Assembly (NCBI RefSeq): GCF_003605435.1
Contig: NZ_QXQB01000002.1
Location: forward strand, 868,001 to 932,000
Length of the DNA: 64,000 nucleotides
Reading direction: 5' to 3'
From: Paenibacillus pinisoli
GTDB lineage: Bacteria > Bacillota > Bacilli > Paenibacillales > Paenibacillaceae
Both the position numbers and the translations under genes were made by a program. Numbering within the stretch: position 1 is the first letter of the stretch; each line of letters begins with the position of its first letter. Below, piece after piece: positions 49,109-57,474 of this stretch. A model generated the notes under the pieces. That model was not told the DNA's origin, did no database searches, and saw only the letters and a list, made by a program, of their open reading frames with translations.

Positions 49109-50080
49109 TTAGGAACGAACGGACTGGCGCCAGATGATGGATGCGCCAAGCTTGACAGTATCGCGATTGACGTTGCCTTTGATCAGCTCCAGCAGCTCTT
49201 TGGCTGCGAGGAAGCCGCTTTCGTAACGCGGGATTTTGATCGTCGTCAAGCCAGCCAGCGCAGCGGCATCGGAATCATCAAAGCCGGTAATGGAGATGTC
49301 CTGCGGCACGGAGATGCCATGCTCCTCGAATGCTTTGATAGCGCCGATCGCCATATTGTCATTCGCGCAGACCAGCACTTCCGGATAGTCGTTGCTCAGG
49401 ATCATCAGCTTAGCTGCCTGATAGCCGCTCTTCTCCCGGTAATTGCCATGGTAATAATACGTCTGGTCGAAGGCGATTCCATTCGCTTGAAGCGTATCCA
49501 TGAAGCCGGAGAAGCGCTCCTTATTATCCAGCGTTGCAGCTTGTCCGCCCAGGAAGCCAAAGCGCCTCATACCTTTGTTCACCAAAGACTGCACGAGCTG
49601 GCACATCACCGGATAATTGTCGACGATGACGCTTTTTGTATTTTTATTGTCGTTATCGAGCACCCTGTCCATAAGCACCACTGGGAATTCAGGCTTCGCC
49701 ACCGATTGGAAGTATTCGTCGGACAGGCTTCCGTCCAGACTGATTGTCCCGCGCGCGAAGCTGCTCTTCAGGAAGTTGTCGCTTGATTTATTGGTGCAAA
49801 TAATGAGGTCGTACCCGTTCTCATTCAGGCAGGTGCTGACCCCTTCAATGATTTTCAAATAAAACTCGCGGTCAAAATCGCTGAATATAAACACGATCCG
49901 TTTATCTTTATCGGACTTGGATTTTTTCGGCGCAGCGTCATGCACGTAGCCCTGCTCTTCGCAAATCCGCAGGATGCGTTCTCTTGTTTCTTGCGATACG
50001 TTTTTCCGTCCGTTCAGTACGTTGGATACGGTCGAAATAGATACGCCCGTAAGCTGGGCAATCTCTTTCAAACTGCTCAT
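49109..50080 (-). CDS. LacI-family transcriptional regulator of the alpha-glucan locus
   Basis: The 323-residue product has the LacI helix-turn-helix SSLKEIAQLTGVSISTVSNV with hinge helix and a sugar-binding core (VFIFSDFDREFYLKIIEGVS; VLVCANDNMAIGAIKAFEEH; ISITGFDDSDAAALAGLTTI). It is divergent from the maltodextrin-type ABC operon and probably represses it until a malto-oligosaccharide binds. GAGGAGG precedes the ATG. The 304-base divergent region carries repeated TTTTAC/GTAAAA sites, likely its operators. Confidence 0.9.
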   Translation of the reverse strand: MSSLKEIAQLTGVSISTVSNVLNGRKNVSQETRERILRICEEQGYVHDAAPKKSKSDKDKRIVFIFSDFDREFYLKIIEGVSTCLNENGYDLIICTNKSSDNFLKSSFARGTISLDGSLSDEYFQSVAKPEFPVVLMDRVLDNDNKNTKSVIVDNYPVMCQLVQSLVNKGMRRFGFLGGQAATLDNKERFSGFMDTLQANGIAFDQTYYYHGNYREKSGYQAAKLMILSNDYPEVLVCANDNMAIGAIKAFEEHGISVPQDISITGFDDSDAAALAGLTTIKIPRYESGFLAAKELLELIKGNVNRDTVKLGASIIWRQSVRS

Positions 50081-50108
50081 CCATAAACCTCCTCATCAAA
50101 TTCCGTAA

Positions 50109-50299
50109 GTAAAACTTATTATATCACTTTACAATCGTTTTACCTACACATTTCAACAGCAAATAAATTGCCAAAACCATTGAAACGACAGGAACAGTAG
50201 AAATTAGCCATATTTTGCGATTAGTAAAATGAAACTCAGTTTTACCTACTATTATAGTCTACATTTTACTTAAAACAACTACATTTTATTAAGTAAAAC
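50109..50299. promoter_or_regulatory. Cluster of GTAAAAC/GTTTTAC half-sites (LacI operators)
   Basis: Seven-base sites GTAAAAC or its complement occur at 50109, 50137, 50225 (one change), 50240, 50264 (one change) and 50293. The pair at 50225 and 50240 forms a 22-base dyad, GTAAAA-N10-TTTTAC. They fill the gap between the LacI gene and the solute-binding-protein promoter. Confidence 0.6.
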
Positions 50300-50322
50300 A
50301 TCTAAATTTCATAAGTTTTTTA

Positions 50323-50350
50323 TTGACTTCTACACCTGTCGGTTTATAAT
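50323..50350 (+). promoter_or_regulatory. Promoter of the alpha-glucan uptake operon
   Basis: TTGACT, a 16-base spacer and TATAAT, 35 bases ahead of the GTG start. A TAAAGCGCTTTA palindrome just inside the gene (50394-50405) recalls the core of a cre site but departs from its flanks. Confidence 0.7.
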
Positions 50351-50384
50351 CAATGGTACATCCATCAAAAGGGGGACCTTACAA

Positions 50385-51644
50385 GTGACAAATGTAAAGC
50401 GCTTTATTTCCATCATGATCAGTTCCGTTATGCTACTTACCATCCTCGCCGCTTGCGGCGGGAACAATACGAATAACGGCGGTACGAACGGTGAAGGCGG
50501 AGCTGCGAAGCTTCCGAAGATTTCCCTGTTCCAATCCAAAGTTGAAATCGCTGACCAACTGGAAGCGATGGCCAAGAAGTATAAGGAAGAAACAGGCAAC
50601 GAGATCGACGTATGGGGCTCCGCAGGCGACAACTACCTGACTCAGCTTCAAGCAAAGCTTAACGCTGGCGAAGGCCCAACGATCTTCGGCGTACAGACAG
50701 GCGCCGAGACAACCAAGTTCCAGTCGTACTACTACGACATGAGCAATGAATCCTACGTGAAGAACATCGCTCCGAACATGGAAGTGAAAATCGACGGCAA
50801 GATCGTCGGCGTACCGACTGGCGTAGAAGGCTTCGGCTTCGTCTACAACAAAGAGCTGGTTGATCCTGCGAAAATCACTGACCTTGCATCCTTCAAGTCG
50901 TTCCTGGAAGAGAGCAAAGCGAACGGCATTAACGGCTTCAGCCTGTCCCAGGAAGCATACTTCCTGATCGGCCACATCATCAACACGCCTTTCGCTCTGC
51001 AGCAAGATCCGGTTGCATTCATCGAGAAGCTGAACAAAGGCGAAGTGAAAATGGCTGACACGAAGGAATTCCAAGAGTTCGGACAGTTCATGGAAGCGAT
51101 CCGCGAATCGGCGAAAAACCCGCTTGAAGTAACTTACGACACTCAAATGGGCGACTTCGCAACTGGCAAGACAGCAATCGTACACCAAGGCAACTGGAGC
51201 TACGGCATGCTGCAAGACTACAAAGACATCGATGCCGGCATGATGGCTATGCCGCTTGCAGGCAACACGAAGCTGGCTGTAGACATCCCGGCCATCTGGG
51301 TTATCAATAACAAAGCATCCGCTGATCAAATCAAAGCGGCTAATGCATTCTTCGAGTGGCTGTACAACAGCGAGACTGGCAAAAACATCATCGTGAACGA
51401 ATTCAAGTTCATCCCTGCGATGACGAATATCGAAACAAGCAGCCTGGACCCGCTGTCCCAAGCGGTATCCGAAGCTACAGTTAGCGGCAACACGATTCCT
51501 TGGGCTCTGACATACTTCCCGCAAGGCATCATCCAGAACGATCTGGCTCCTGTCGCGCAAGAGTTTTTCCTGAACAAGTCCATGACAGGCGCTCAGCTTC
51601 TGCAGAAGCTTGACGAAGTATGGGCGAAAGCTCCTAAGCAATAA
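50385..51644 (+). CDS. Extracellular sugar-binding lipoprotein (MalE-like)
   Basis: The 419-residue product has a lipoprotein signal with lipobox ILAAC (C near residue 24), then an Asn/Gly linker and a family 1 solute-binding fold (AGDNYLTQLQAKLNAGEGPT; GVPTGVEGFGFVYNKELVDP; GKTAIVHQGNWSYGMLQDYK). It captures an oligosaccharide for the two permeases downstream. The start is GTG behind GGGGG at nine bases. The two glycoside hydrolases in the operon point to alpha-1,4/1,6-glucans such as maltodextrin or isomaltose. A 15-bp hairpin between this gene and the permeases may reduce or stabilise distal mRNA. Confidence 0.92.
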   Translation: MTNVKRFISIMISSVMLLTILAACGGNNTNNGGTNGEGGAAKLPKISLFQSKVEIADQLEAMAKKYKEETGNEIDVWGSAGDNYLTQLQAKLNAGEGPTIFGVQTGAETTKFQSYYYDMSNESYVKNIAPNMEVKIDGKIVGVPTGVEGFGFVYNKELVDPAKITDLASFKSFLEESKANGINGFSLSQEAYFLIGHIINTPFALQQDPVAFIEKLNKGEVKMADTKEFQEFGQFMEAIRESAKNPLEVTYDTQMGDFATGKTAIVHQGNWSYGMLQDYKDIDAGMMAMPLAGNTKLAVDIPAIWVINNKASADQIKAANAFFEWLYNSETGKNIIVNEFKFIPAMTNIETSSLDPLSQAVSEATVSGNTIPWALTYFPQGIIQNDLAPVAQEFFLNKSMTGAQLLQKLDEVWAKAPKQ

Positions 51645-51677
51645 GCCTGACGCCATAACGGCAGCAGCTGATTCATG

Positions 51678-51717
51678 GAAAACTAACCTGGCCGGGCCAG
51701 GTTAGTTTTCTATCTTT
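51678..51717 (+). terminator. Intra-operon hairpin after the binding-protein gene
   Basis: GAAAACTAACCTGGC and its exact complement with a tiny loop, followed by TATCTTTGAC. It is a partial terminator or 3'-end stabiliser, as seen in other binding-protein operons where the first gene is over-expressed. Confidence 0.65.
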
Positions 51718-51763
51718 GACCCAATCGTACGGACCGAAATTACTCCGAAATGAGTGAATCCAT

Positions 51764-52639
51764 ATGAAAGCGAACAAAAATAGAGCCTGGTACGCTCTAT
51801 TTACAGCACCCCTGCTGACTATCTTTTCCATTGTCGTCCTCATCCCGTTTGCCATCGGCATTTACTACTCCTTCATTAGCTGGGACGGGATTCCGGCCAA
51901 TCCAAAGGTATTTGTAGGCTTCGACAACTACGTTCATATTTTCCAGGACGACCGCTTCTTGAAGTCGGCTTGGCTCACAATTAAATTTACATTTTTAGCT
52001 CTGATTATTGTCAATGTGATGGGCCTTGCCCTGTCGCTGCTCGTGACGTCCAAGCTGCGCACCAGCAACATCGCGAGAACTTTATTCTTTATGCCGAACC
52101 TGATCGGCGGCCTGATTCTGGGTTACATCTGGAAGTTTATCTTTACCGATGTGTTCAAATATGTCGGGGAGAACACCGGCATGGGCGGCGTCTTCTTCAA
52201 CTGGCTGCTTAATCCCGACTTTGCCCTGTATGCGATCGCGGTCGTATTCGCTTGGCAAATGGCGGGTTATACAATGATTATCTACATTGCGGGAATCCAA
52301 GGCATTCCCGACGACATGATGGAAGCCGCGAAAGTCGACGGCGCCAATGCTTGGCATAGGCTGACCAAGATCATATTCCCGCTGCTCATGCCGTCCTTTA
52401 CCATTTGTCTATTCTTGACGCTATCCGGCGCATTCAAAATATTCGACGTTAACCTGTCGCTCACCGGCGGCGGCCCGATTAACTCTACAGAAATGTTCGC
52501 CATGAACATCTTCAATGAGATCTTCGGCTACAGCCGTTATGGTATCGGTCAAGCGAAAGCGATTATCTTCTTCGTGCTCGTAGCCGCTGTAACACTCGTA
52601 CAGGTCTACATCACGAAGAAAAGAGAGGTGCAGATGTAA
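51764..52639 (+). CDS. MalF-type sugar ABC transporter permease
   Basis: The 291-residue product has six membrane segments and the conserved loop MMEAAKVDGANAWHRLTKII (EAA motif), which binds the ATPase. It is the first of two permeases that form a heterodimeric channel. Its stop overlaps the start of the MalG-type gene (TAATG), so expression is coupled. No ATPase gene is in the operon; a shared MsmX-like ATPase elsewhere in the genome is the usual solution in Bacillota. Confidence 0.92.
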   Translation: MKANKNRAWYALFTAPLLTIFSIVVLIPFAIGIYYSFISWDGIPANPKVFVGFDNYVHIFQDDRFLKSAWLTIKFTFLALIIVNVMGLALSLLVTSKLRTSNIARTLFFMPNLIGGLILGYIWKFIFTDVFKYVGENTGMGGVFFNWLLNPDFALYAIAVVFAWQMAGYTMIIYIAGIQGIPDDMMEAAKVDGANAWHRLTKIIFPLLMPSFTICLFLTLSGAFKIFDVNLSLTGGGPINSTEMFAMNIFNEIFGYSRYGIGQAKAIIFFVLVAAVTLVQVYITKKREVQM

Positions 52640-53475
52640 TGAAGAAAACAAGCAAATTGATTTTGGAAATATTGCTTGTCGTCATCGCTATCCTCTTCTT
52701 GTCGCCTATCTACATCATGATCGTGAACTCGTTCAAGACTCGCTCCGAGCTGTACGAGAACGCGCTTGCGCTGCCATCCTCTTTCAGCTTCGAGTATTAC
52801 GCGCAAGCCATGGAGAAGATGAACTTCCTGACCGCGTTCGGCAACTCGCTATTCGTAACGCTTGTCTCGCTCGTGTTCATCGTCGTGCTGGCGTCCATGA
52901 CGGCTTGGATGCTTGTCCGCACCAACAATAGACTGAGCCAAATTATTTTCATGGTACTCGTATCGACGATGCTGATTCCGTTCCAGACGCTGATGATGCC
53001 TCTTATGCAAGTTATGGGCTGGATCGGCACGAATCTGCATATCCCGATGCTGAATACGCATGGCGGCCTGATCTTCATGAACATTGGCTTCCACGCCAGC
53101 ATGGCGGTCTTCCTGTACCACGGCTTTATCAAGTCCGTACCGATTGCGCTTGAAGAAGCGGCAACACTGGACGGCTGCAGCAAGTTCGGCGTCTTCTGGC
53201 GCATCGTATTCCCGATGCTGAAGACCATTACGATTACCGTTGCGATTCTCGACGTCATCATGATGTGGAACGACTACTTGCTCCCATCCCTGACGCTCTC
53301 GGACAAAGGCTTGCGTACGATTCCGCTCTCCACCTTCTACTTCTTCGGAGAGTTCACGATTGTATGGAACCTGGCAATGGCCGGCCTCACGCTGTCCATC
53401 ATCCCGGTTGTAATTTTCTATTTCACAGCTCAGAAGCACATCATCAAAGGGGTTGCCGAAGGCGCAGTGAAGTAA
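52639..53475 (+). CDS. MalG-type sugar ABC transporter permease
   Basis: The 278-residue product has six membrane segments (first LLVVIAILFLSPIYIMIVNS) and the EAA loop IALEEAATLDGCSKFGVFWR. It pairs with the MalF-type permease encoded immediately upstream. The C-terminus HIIKGVAEGAVK is typical of the CUT1 MalG group. GAGAGG lies in the end of the preceding gene. The gene for a debranching-type hydrolase starts 20 bases later behind AGGAGG. Confidence 0.92.
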   Translation: MKKTSKLILEILLVVIAILFLSPIYIMIVNSFKTRSELYENALALPSSFSFEYYAQAMEKMNFLTAFGNSLFVTLVSLVFIVVLASMTAWMLVRTNNRLSQIIFMVLVSTMLIPFQTLMMPLMQVMGWIGTNLHIPMLNTHGGLIFMNIGFHASMAVFLYHGFIKSVPIALEEAATLDGCSKFGVFWRIVFPMLKTITITVAILDVIMMWNDYLLPSLTLSDKGLRTIPLSTFYFFGEFTIVWNLAMAGLTLSIIPVVIFYFTAQKHIIKGVAEGAVK

Positions 53476-53494
53476 GGCAGGAGGAATTGACCGC

Positions 53495-55579
53495 ATGAAT
53501 AACTGCGTGATGAAAGAAGGAGATTTGTTCTGTCTGACAGCGCCGAACGGAGATATGGCCGGCGGCTCCGAGGATGGTTACGGTCTCTATGCAAAAGATA
53601 CTCGCTTCCTGAGCGAGATGGAGCTGAAGCTGGGAGGAGAGCTGCCCGAGCTGCTCTCCTCCCATTTGGACCGCAGCTACTATACCAAGCTGCGGCTGAT
53701 GAGCCAAACCAAAGATGTAGGCGCAATGGAGCTCATTCGGGAACGTTACATTTTTGACGGCTCGCTGCATGAACGGGTTACGGTAACGAACTTCTTCCCG
53801 GATGCCAGACCCGCCGATATCGATATGTTGTTCGGAGCGGACTTCCAAGATATGTTCCTCGTTCGCCGCTACCGTACCGGAGAGGTCGGACATATCAGTC
53901 AAGCTTCCTATGATCGTGACGGCATGACTTTGCAATACTCCGGCAAGGACAGCCTGAAGCGCTTCATTCATATTCAGTGGGATTCGGAGCCTGCCGAAGT
54001 GAATGAATCCGGGCATGTCCGGTTCAGCCAGGTACTGCAGCCGCGCGAGTCGGTATCCATTCATTTCATGATTACGCCAAGCTGGGAGACGGTTCGGAAG
54101 CCATCTCTCCCTCCTTTCGCAGACGGACTGGCAGCTCTTGCCGAGAGCTACCGTGCTTGGGCAGAGGATACGATGACCGTTGAATCGGACCTTCCCGCAT
54201 TCCAGCGCGTATTCAGCCGCAGCGTGCAAGACCTTAAAATGCTGATGTCCGATTATGGACATGGCGAGATGCCTACAGCGGGTCTGCCCTGGTTCGCCGC
54301 TCCATTCGGCCGAGACAGCCTGATTACTTCCCTCTACATGCTGATGCTGCAGCCGGAGACAGCCAAGGCGACCTTGCGTACGCTGGCAGCATGGCAAGGC
54401 ACCAAGTACGACGCTACCCGTGACGAGCAGCCAGGCAAGATCATGCACGAAATGCGCTTCGGAGAGCTCGTTGCAACAGGCCAATCCCCGTTTGGTCCAT
54501 ACTTCGGCACGGTCGATGCAACGCCTCTCTTCCTCGCCGTACTCGGGGAGTATGTCAAGTGGACAGGCGATCTGGACCTGGTCAAGGAATTGACTCCAGC
54601 GATTAACAAGGCGCTTGCATGGATCGATGAGAATAGCGAGCAGTATGGCGGCTTCCTCTCGTATCATCAAGAAGCGGAGCAAGGCTTCCCGAATCAGGGC
54701 TGGAAGGATTCGCCGAATTGCATTGTTCATCCGAGCGGCCAGCTTGCCGCCTCCCCTATCGCGCTAAGCGAGGTGCAGGGCTATGTCTACTACGCCAAGA
54801 GACAGCTTGCAGCGATCTATGACCGTCTGGGAGACACGGAGCTTGGAGCGAAGCTGAAGCAAGAGGCTGAGGCTTTGCAGCAGCAATTCGAGTCCCGCTA
54901 CTGGATGGAAGACGCGCAGTATTACGCGATCGCGCTGGAGCGCGACCGGAACCCGGTCCATTCCGTAACCTCTAATCCCGGCCACCTGCTCTTCTGCGAG
55001 CTTCCGGAGGCTGAACGGGCTGCCCAGGTTGCGAAGCGTCTTGGCTCTCCTGATATGAATGGAGGTTTCGGCATTCGTACGATGAGCACGGAAGCGGCCG
55101 GATATTATCCGATGAGCTACCACAACGGCAGTGTATGGCCTCATGATAATGGATTCATCCTTCTTGGATTGAGCCGCCTTGGCTTCGGGGCGGAAGCGGT
55201 ACAGCTGATTGACAGCCTGCTGGAAGCCTCCCGTTCGTTCGCGGACGCCAGGTTCCCCGAGCTATTCTGCGGTTATGCCAATGAAGGCGAAGGCGTAGTC
55301 CCATATCCGACGACATGCTCGCCGCAAGCTTGGTCGGCAGCAGTGTCGATCGTCATCGCACAGACCGCACTGGGATTGTTCCCGGATGCGCTGAACCGTG
55401 TTATTAACCTGAATCCGGTGCTGCCTAGCGGCATGAACCGGCTGAGAATCGAACGTATACCGGTTGGCGAAGGCCATCTTAGCATAGAAGTACAACGATT
55501 AACGACGAATGATGACCTGCATGTGAATGTGCTCAGCAATACAACGGGCTATGCGGTTGAAGTTGGAAAGGGTAGATAA
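53495..55579 (+). CDS. Glycogen-debranching-type amylo-alpha-1,6-glucosidase
   Basis: The 694-residue product has an N-terminal beta-sandwich (about 1-205; YGLYAKDTRFLSEMEL, HLDRSYYTKLR) and a C-terminal (alpha/alpha)6 barrel (about 225-680) with WFAAPFGRDSLITSLYMLML near 268, GKIMHEMRFGELVATGQSPF and WPHDNGFILLGLSRLG near 548. This is the GDE_N_bis/GDE_C layout seen in bacterial debranching enzymes and GH63/GH37-like glucosidases. No signal peptide, so it acts in the cytoplasm on imported oligosaccharides. It follows the permeases by 20 bases and precedes an alpha-glucosidase. Confidence 0.87.
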   Translation: MNNCVMKEGDLFCLTAPNGDMAGGSEDGYGLYAKDTRFLSEMELKLGGELPELLSSHLDRSYYTKLRLMSQTKDVGAMELIRERYIFDGSLHERVTVTNFFPDARPADIDMLFGADFQDMFLVRRYRTGEVGHISQASYDRDGMTLQYSGKDSLKRFIHIQWDSEPAEVNESGHVRFSQVLQPRESVSIHFMITPSWETVRKPSLPPFADGLAALAESYRAWAEDTMTVESDLPAFQRVFSRSVQDLKMLMSDYGHGEMPTAGLPWFAAPFGRDSLITSLYMLMLQPETAKATLRTLAAWQGTKYDATRDEQPGKIMHEMRFGELVATGQSPFGPYFGTVDATPLFLAVLGEYVKWTGDLDLVKELTPAINKALAWIDENSEQYGGFLSYHQEAEQGFPNQGWKDSPNCIVHPSGQLAASPIALSEVQGYVYYAKRQLAAIYDRLGDTELGAKLKQEAEALQQQFESRYWMEDAQYYAIALERDRNPVHSVTSNPGHLLFCELPEAERAAQVAKRLGSPDMNGGFGIRTMSTEAAGYYPMSYHNGSVWPHDNGFILLGLSRLGFGAEAVQLIDSLLEASRSFADARFPELFCGYANEGEGVVPYPTTCSPQAWSAAVSIVIAQTALGLFPDALNRVINLNPVLPSGMNRLRIERIPVGEGHLSIEVQRLTTNDDLHVNVLSNTTGYAVEVGKGR

Positions 55580-55583
55580 CAAC

Positions 55584-57197
55584 ATGAACAAAATCTGGTG
55601 GAAAGAAGCAGTCGTCTATCAAGTGTATTGGCGCAGCTTTTATGACAGCAATGGAGACGGGTACGGCGATCTGGAAGGCGTCTATCAGAAGCTCGATTAT
55701 ATTCAAAGCCTGGGCGTAGACGTCATTTGGCTGAATCCGTGCTACGAGTCTCCGGATGTCGACAACGGCTATGACATCGCGGACTACCGCTCCATTATGC
55801 CGAAGGCGGGCACGATGGCTACGTTCGACAAGCTCCTATCCGCTGTGCATGAACGCGGAATGAAGCTCATTATGGATCTGGTGGTGAACCATACTTCCGA
55901 TCAGCATGCCTGGTTCAAGGAGTCCCGTTCGTCCGTCAGCAATCCGAAGCGAGACTACTATATCTGGCGCAAAGAAAAGAACAACTGGCGCTCCTACTTT
56001 GCCCCTTCCGCTTGGACGTATGACGAGGCAACAGGCGAGTACTACTTCCACTCGTTCTCAGCCGAGCAGCCTGATCTTAACTGGGAGAATGAGAAGGTTC
56101 GCGAGGAAGTATACGCGCTGATGCGCTTCTGGCTGGACAAAGGAATTGACGGCTTCCGCATGGATGTCATCAATCTGCTGGCCAAGATTCCGGGCTTCCC
56201 GGATGCCGAGAATCCGTCCGATATCTCTTATCTGGGCAACAATCCGGGCATACATGAGTACTTGCAGGAAATGCACGAGAAAGTGCTGAAGCATTATGAT
56301 GCTTTCACTGTTGGCGAAATTCCGTTCGTTAATCCCGAGGACGGCCTGCTCTACGTCGGCGAGGATCGCGGCGAACTGAACACGATGTTCCACTTTGAAG
56401 TGTGCGACTATATGGCTTATTGGGACATGCACCGCTTCAAGCAAATTCAGGACCGCTGGTATAACGGCTTATGGGGCAAGGGCTGGAATTCTCAGTTCCT
56501 GAACAACCATGACCATACCCGTGTCGTGACGCGCTTCGGCAACGATGCCGAATACCGCGAGCAATCGGCTACTTGCTTCGCCACGCTCATTCATACTTTG
56601 CCTGGTATGCCTTATGTGTATCAGGGCGAAGAGATTGGCATGACGGGCATCCGCTTCTCCTCCATCGATGAATATAACGATATCTCGATGAGGAACAAGT
56701 ACAAAGAGGAAGTCGGCAAAGGCCGCAACCCGGAGGAAGTGCTGAAGGAGCTTCAGCATCTGTCGCGCGACAACTCCCGTACGCCGATGCAGTGGAACAG
56801 CTCGCCTCAAGGCGGCTTCACTGAGGGTAAGCCTTGGATCGGCGTCAATCCGAATCACAAGGACATCAATGTTGAGCAAGCCTTGGCGGATCCGAACTCC
56901 GTATTCTACTACTACAAAAAGCTCATTGAGCTGCGCAAGCGCAATGAAGTGATGATATACGGAAGCTTCGCCACTCACTTGAAAGACCACGAGCAGATCT
57001 ACGCGTACACTCGGACGCTAGGCGACGAATCTTGGCTCGTGCTGCTGAACATCTCGGAGCAGCCGGCAATCGTCAACACGGCAGATTGCGGCGCAGAGAA
57101 GCTTGGCGACATCGTCATCAGCAACTATTCCGCAAGAACCAATCAAGACACCGTGATCGAACTGCAGCCTTATGAGGCTGTCGTCTATCGCGTATAA
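55584..57197 (+). CDS. GH13 alpha-glucosidase / oligo-1,6-glucosidase
   Basis: The product has about 537 residues from MNKIWWKEAVVYQVYWRSFY. GH13 conserved regions are LVVNHTSDQHAWF (region I), GFRMDVINLL with nucleophile Asp near 195, FTVGEIPF with acid Glu near 247, and FLNNHDHTRVVT near 310. The residue after the region II Asp is Val and the overall line fits GH13_31 oligo-1,6- or alpha-glucosidases. It hydrolyses short alpha-glucosides in the cytoplasm. The frame runs further up inside the previous gene, but residues there are not GH13-like. It is the last gene of the operon, with a strong terminator. Confidence 0.92.
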   Translation: MNKIWWKEAVVYQVYWRSFYDSNGDGYGDLEGVYQKLDYIQSLGVDVIWLNPCYESPDVDNGYDIADYRSIMPKAGTMATFDKLLSAVHERGMKLIMDLVVNHTSDQHAWFKESRSSVSNPKRDYYIWRKEKNNWRSYFAPSAWTYDEATGEYYFHSFSAEQPDLNWENEKVREEVYALMRFWLDKGIDGFRMDVINLLAKIPGFPDAENPSDISYLGNNPGIHEYLQEMHEKVLKHYDAFTVGEIPFVNPEDGLLYVGEDRGELNTMFHFEVCDYMAYWDMHRFKQIQDRWYNGLWGKGWNSQFLNNHDHTRVVTRFGNDAEYREQSATCFATLIHTLPGMPYVYQGEEIGMTGIRFSSIDEYNDISMRNKYKEEVGKGRNPEEVLKELQHLSRDNSRTPMQWNSSPQGGFTEGKPWIGVNPNHKDINVEQALADPNSVFYYYKKLIELRKRNEVMIYGSFATHLKDHEQIYAYTRTLGDESWLVLLNISEQPAIVNTADCGAEKLGDIVISNYSARTNQDTVIELQPYEAVVYRV

Positions 57198-57205
57198 CGA
57201 TACCC

Positions 57206-57255
57206 ACAACCCGCAAGGCGGACACCTCGTGTTCCTCTTGCGGGTTGTTTTTTGA
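57206..57255 (+). terminator. Terminator of the alpha-glucan operon
   Basis: ACAACCCGCAAG and CTTGCGGGTTGT arms, then TTTTTTG, just after the GH13 stop. Confidence 0.85.
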
Positions 57256-57420
57256 TGTTTTCCATTCCGCCAGCCTTCATTTCTCTTGTGCTGATTTTAA
57301 GTGCATATGATACAAATATTGTAGAGCAAAGACATGAGATTATCTGCTTCTAAAGGCATAGTCCCAGGCGCAACGGTACGGTAAATTTGAGAAACTATAA
57401 TACTATAGGTTCAAACTCAC

Positions 57421-57453
57421 AAAACAAAAGCTCGCCAATATCGCGCGAGCTTC
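57421..57453 (-). terminator. Terminator of the collagen-like protein gene
   Basis: AAGCTCG and CGAGCTT arms with CGCG inside, followed on the minus strand by TTGTTTTGTG. The gap 57256-57420 holds nothing recognisable. Confidence 0.7.
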
Positions 57454-57474
57454 GTGTTTACTCTATTTGTACGT

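Noticed and set aside
50392..50407. cre site at the start of the sugar-binding protein gene
   Set aside because: Core AAAGCGCTTT is present, but the outer TG and CA positions do not fit, so it is not listed as a CcpA site.
50433..51656. Minus-strand open frame of 407 codons inside the sugar-binding protein gene
   Set aside because: Shadow of a strongly coding plus frame with signal peptide, lipobox and operon context; codon bias explains the lack of stops.
53444..54730. Minus-strand open frame of 428 codons over the debranching enzyme
   Set aside because: No RBS or recognisable domain; opposite strand is a clear glycosidase.
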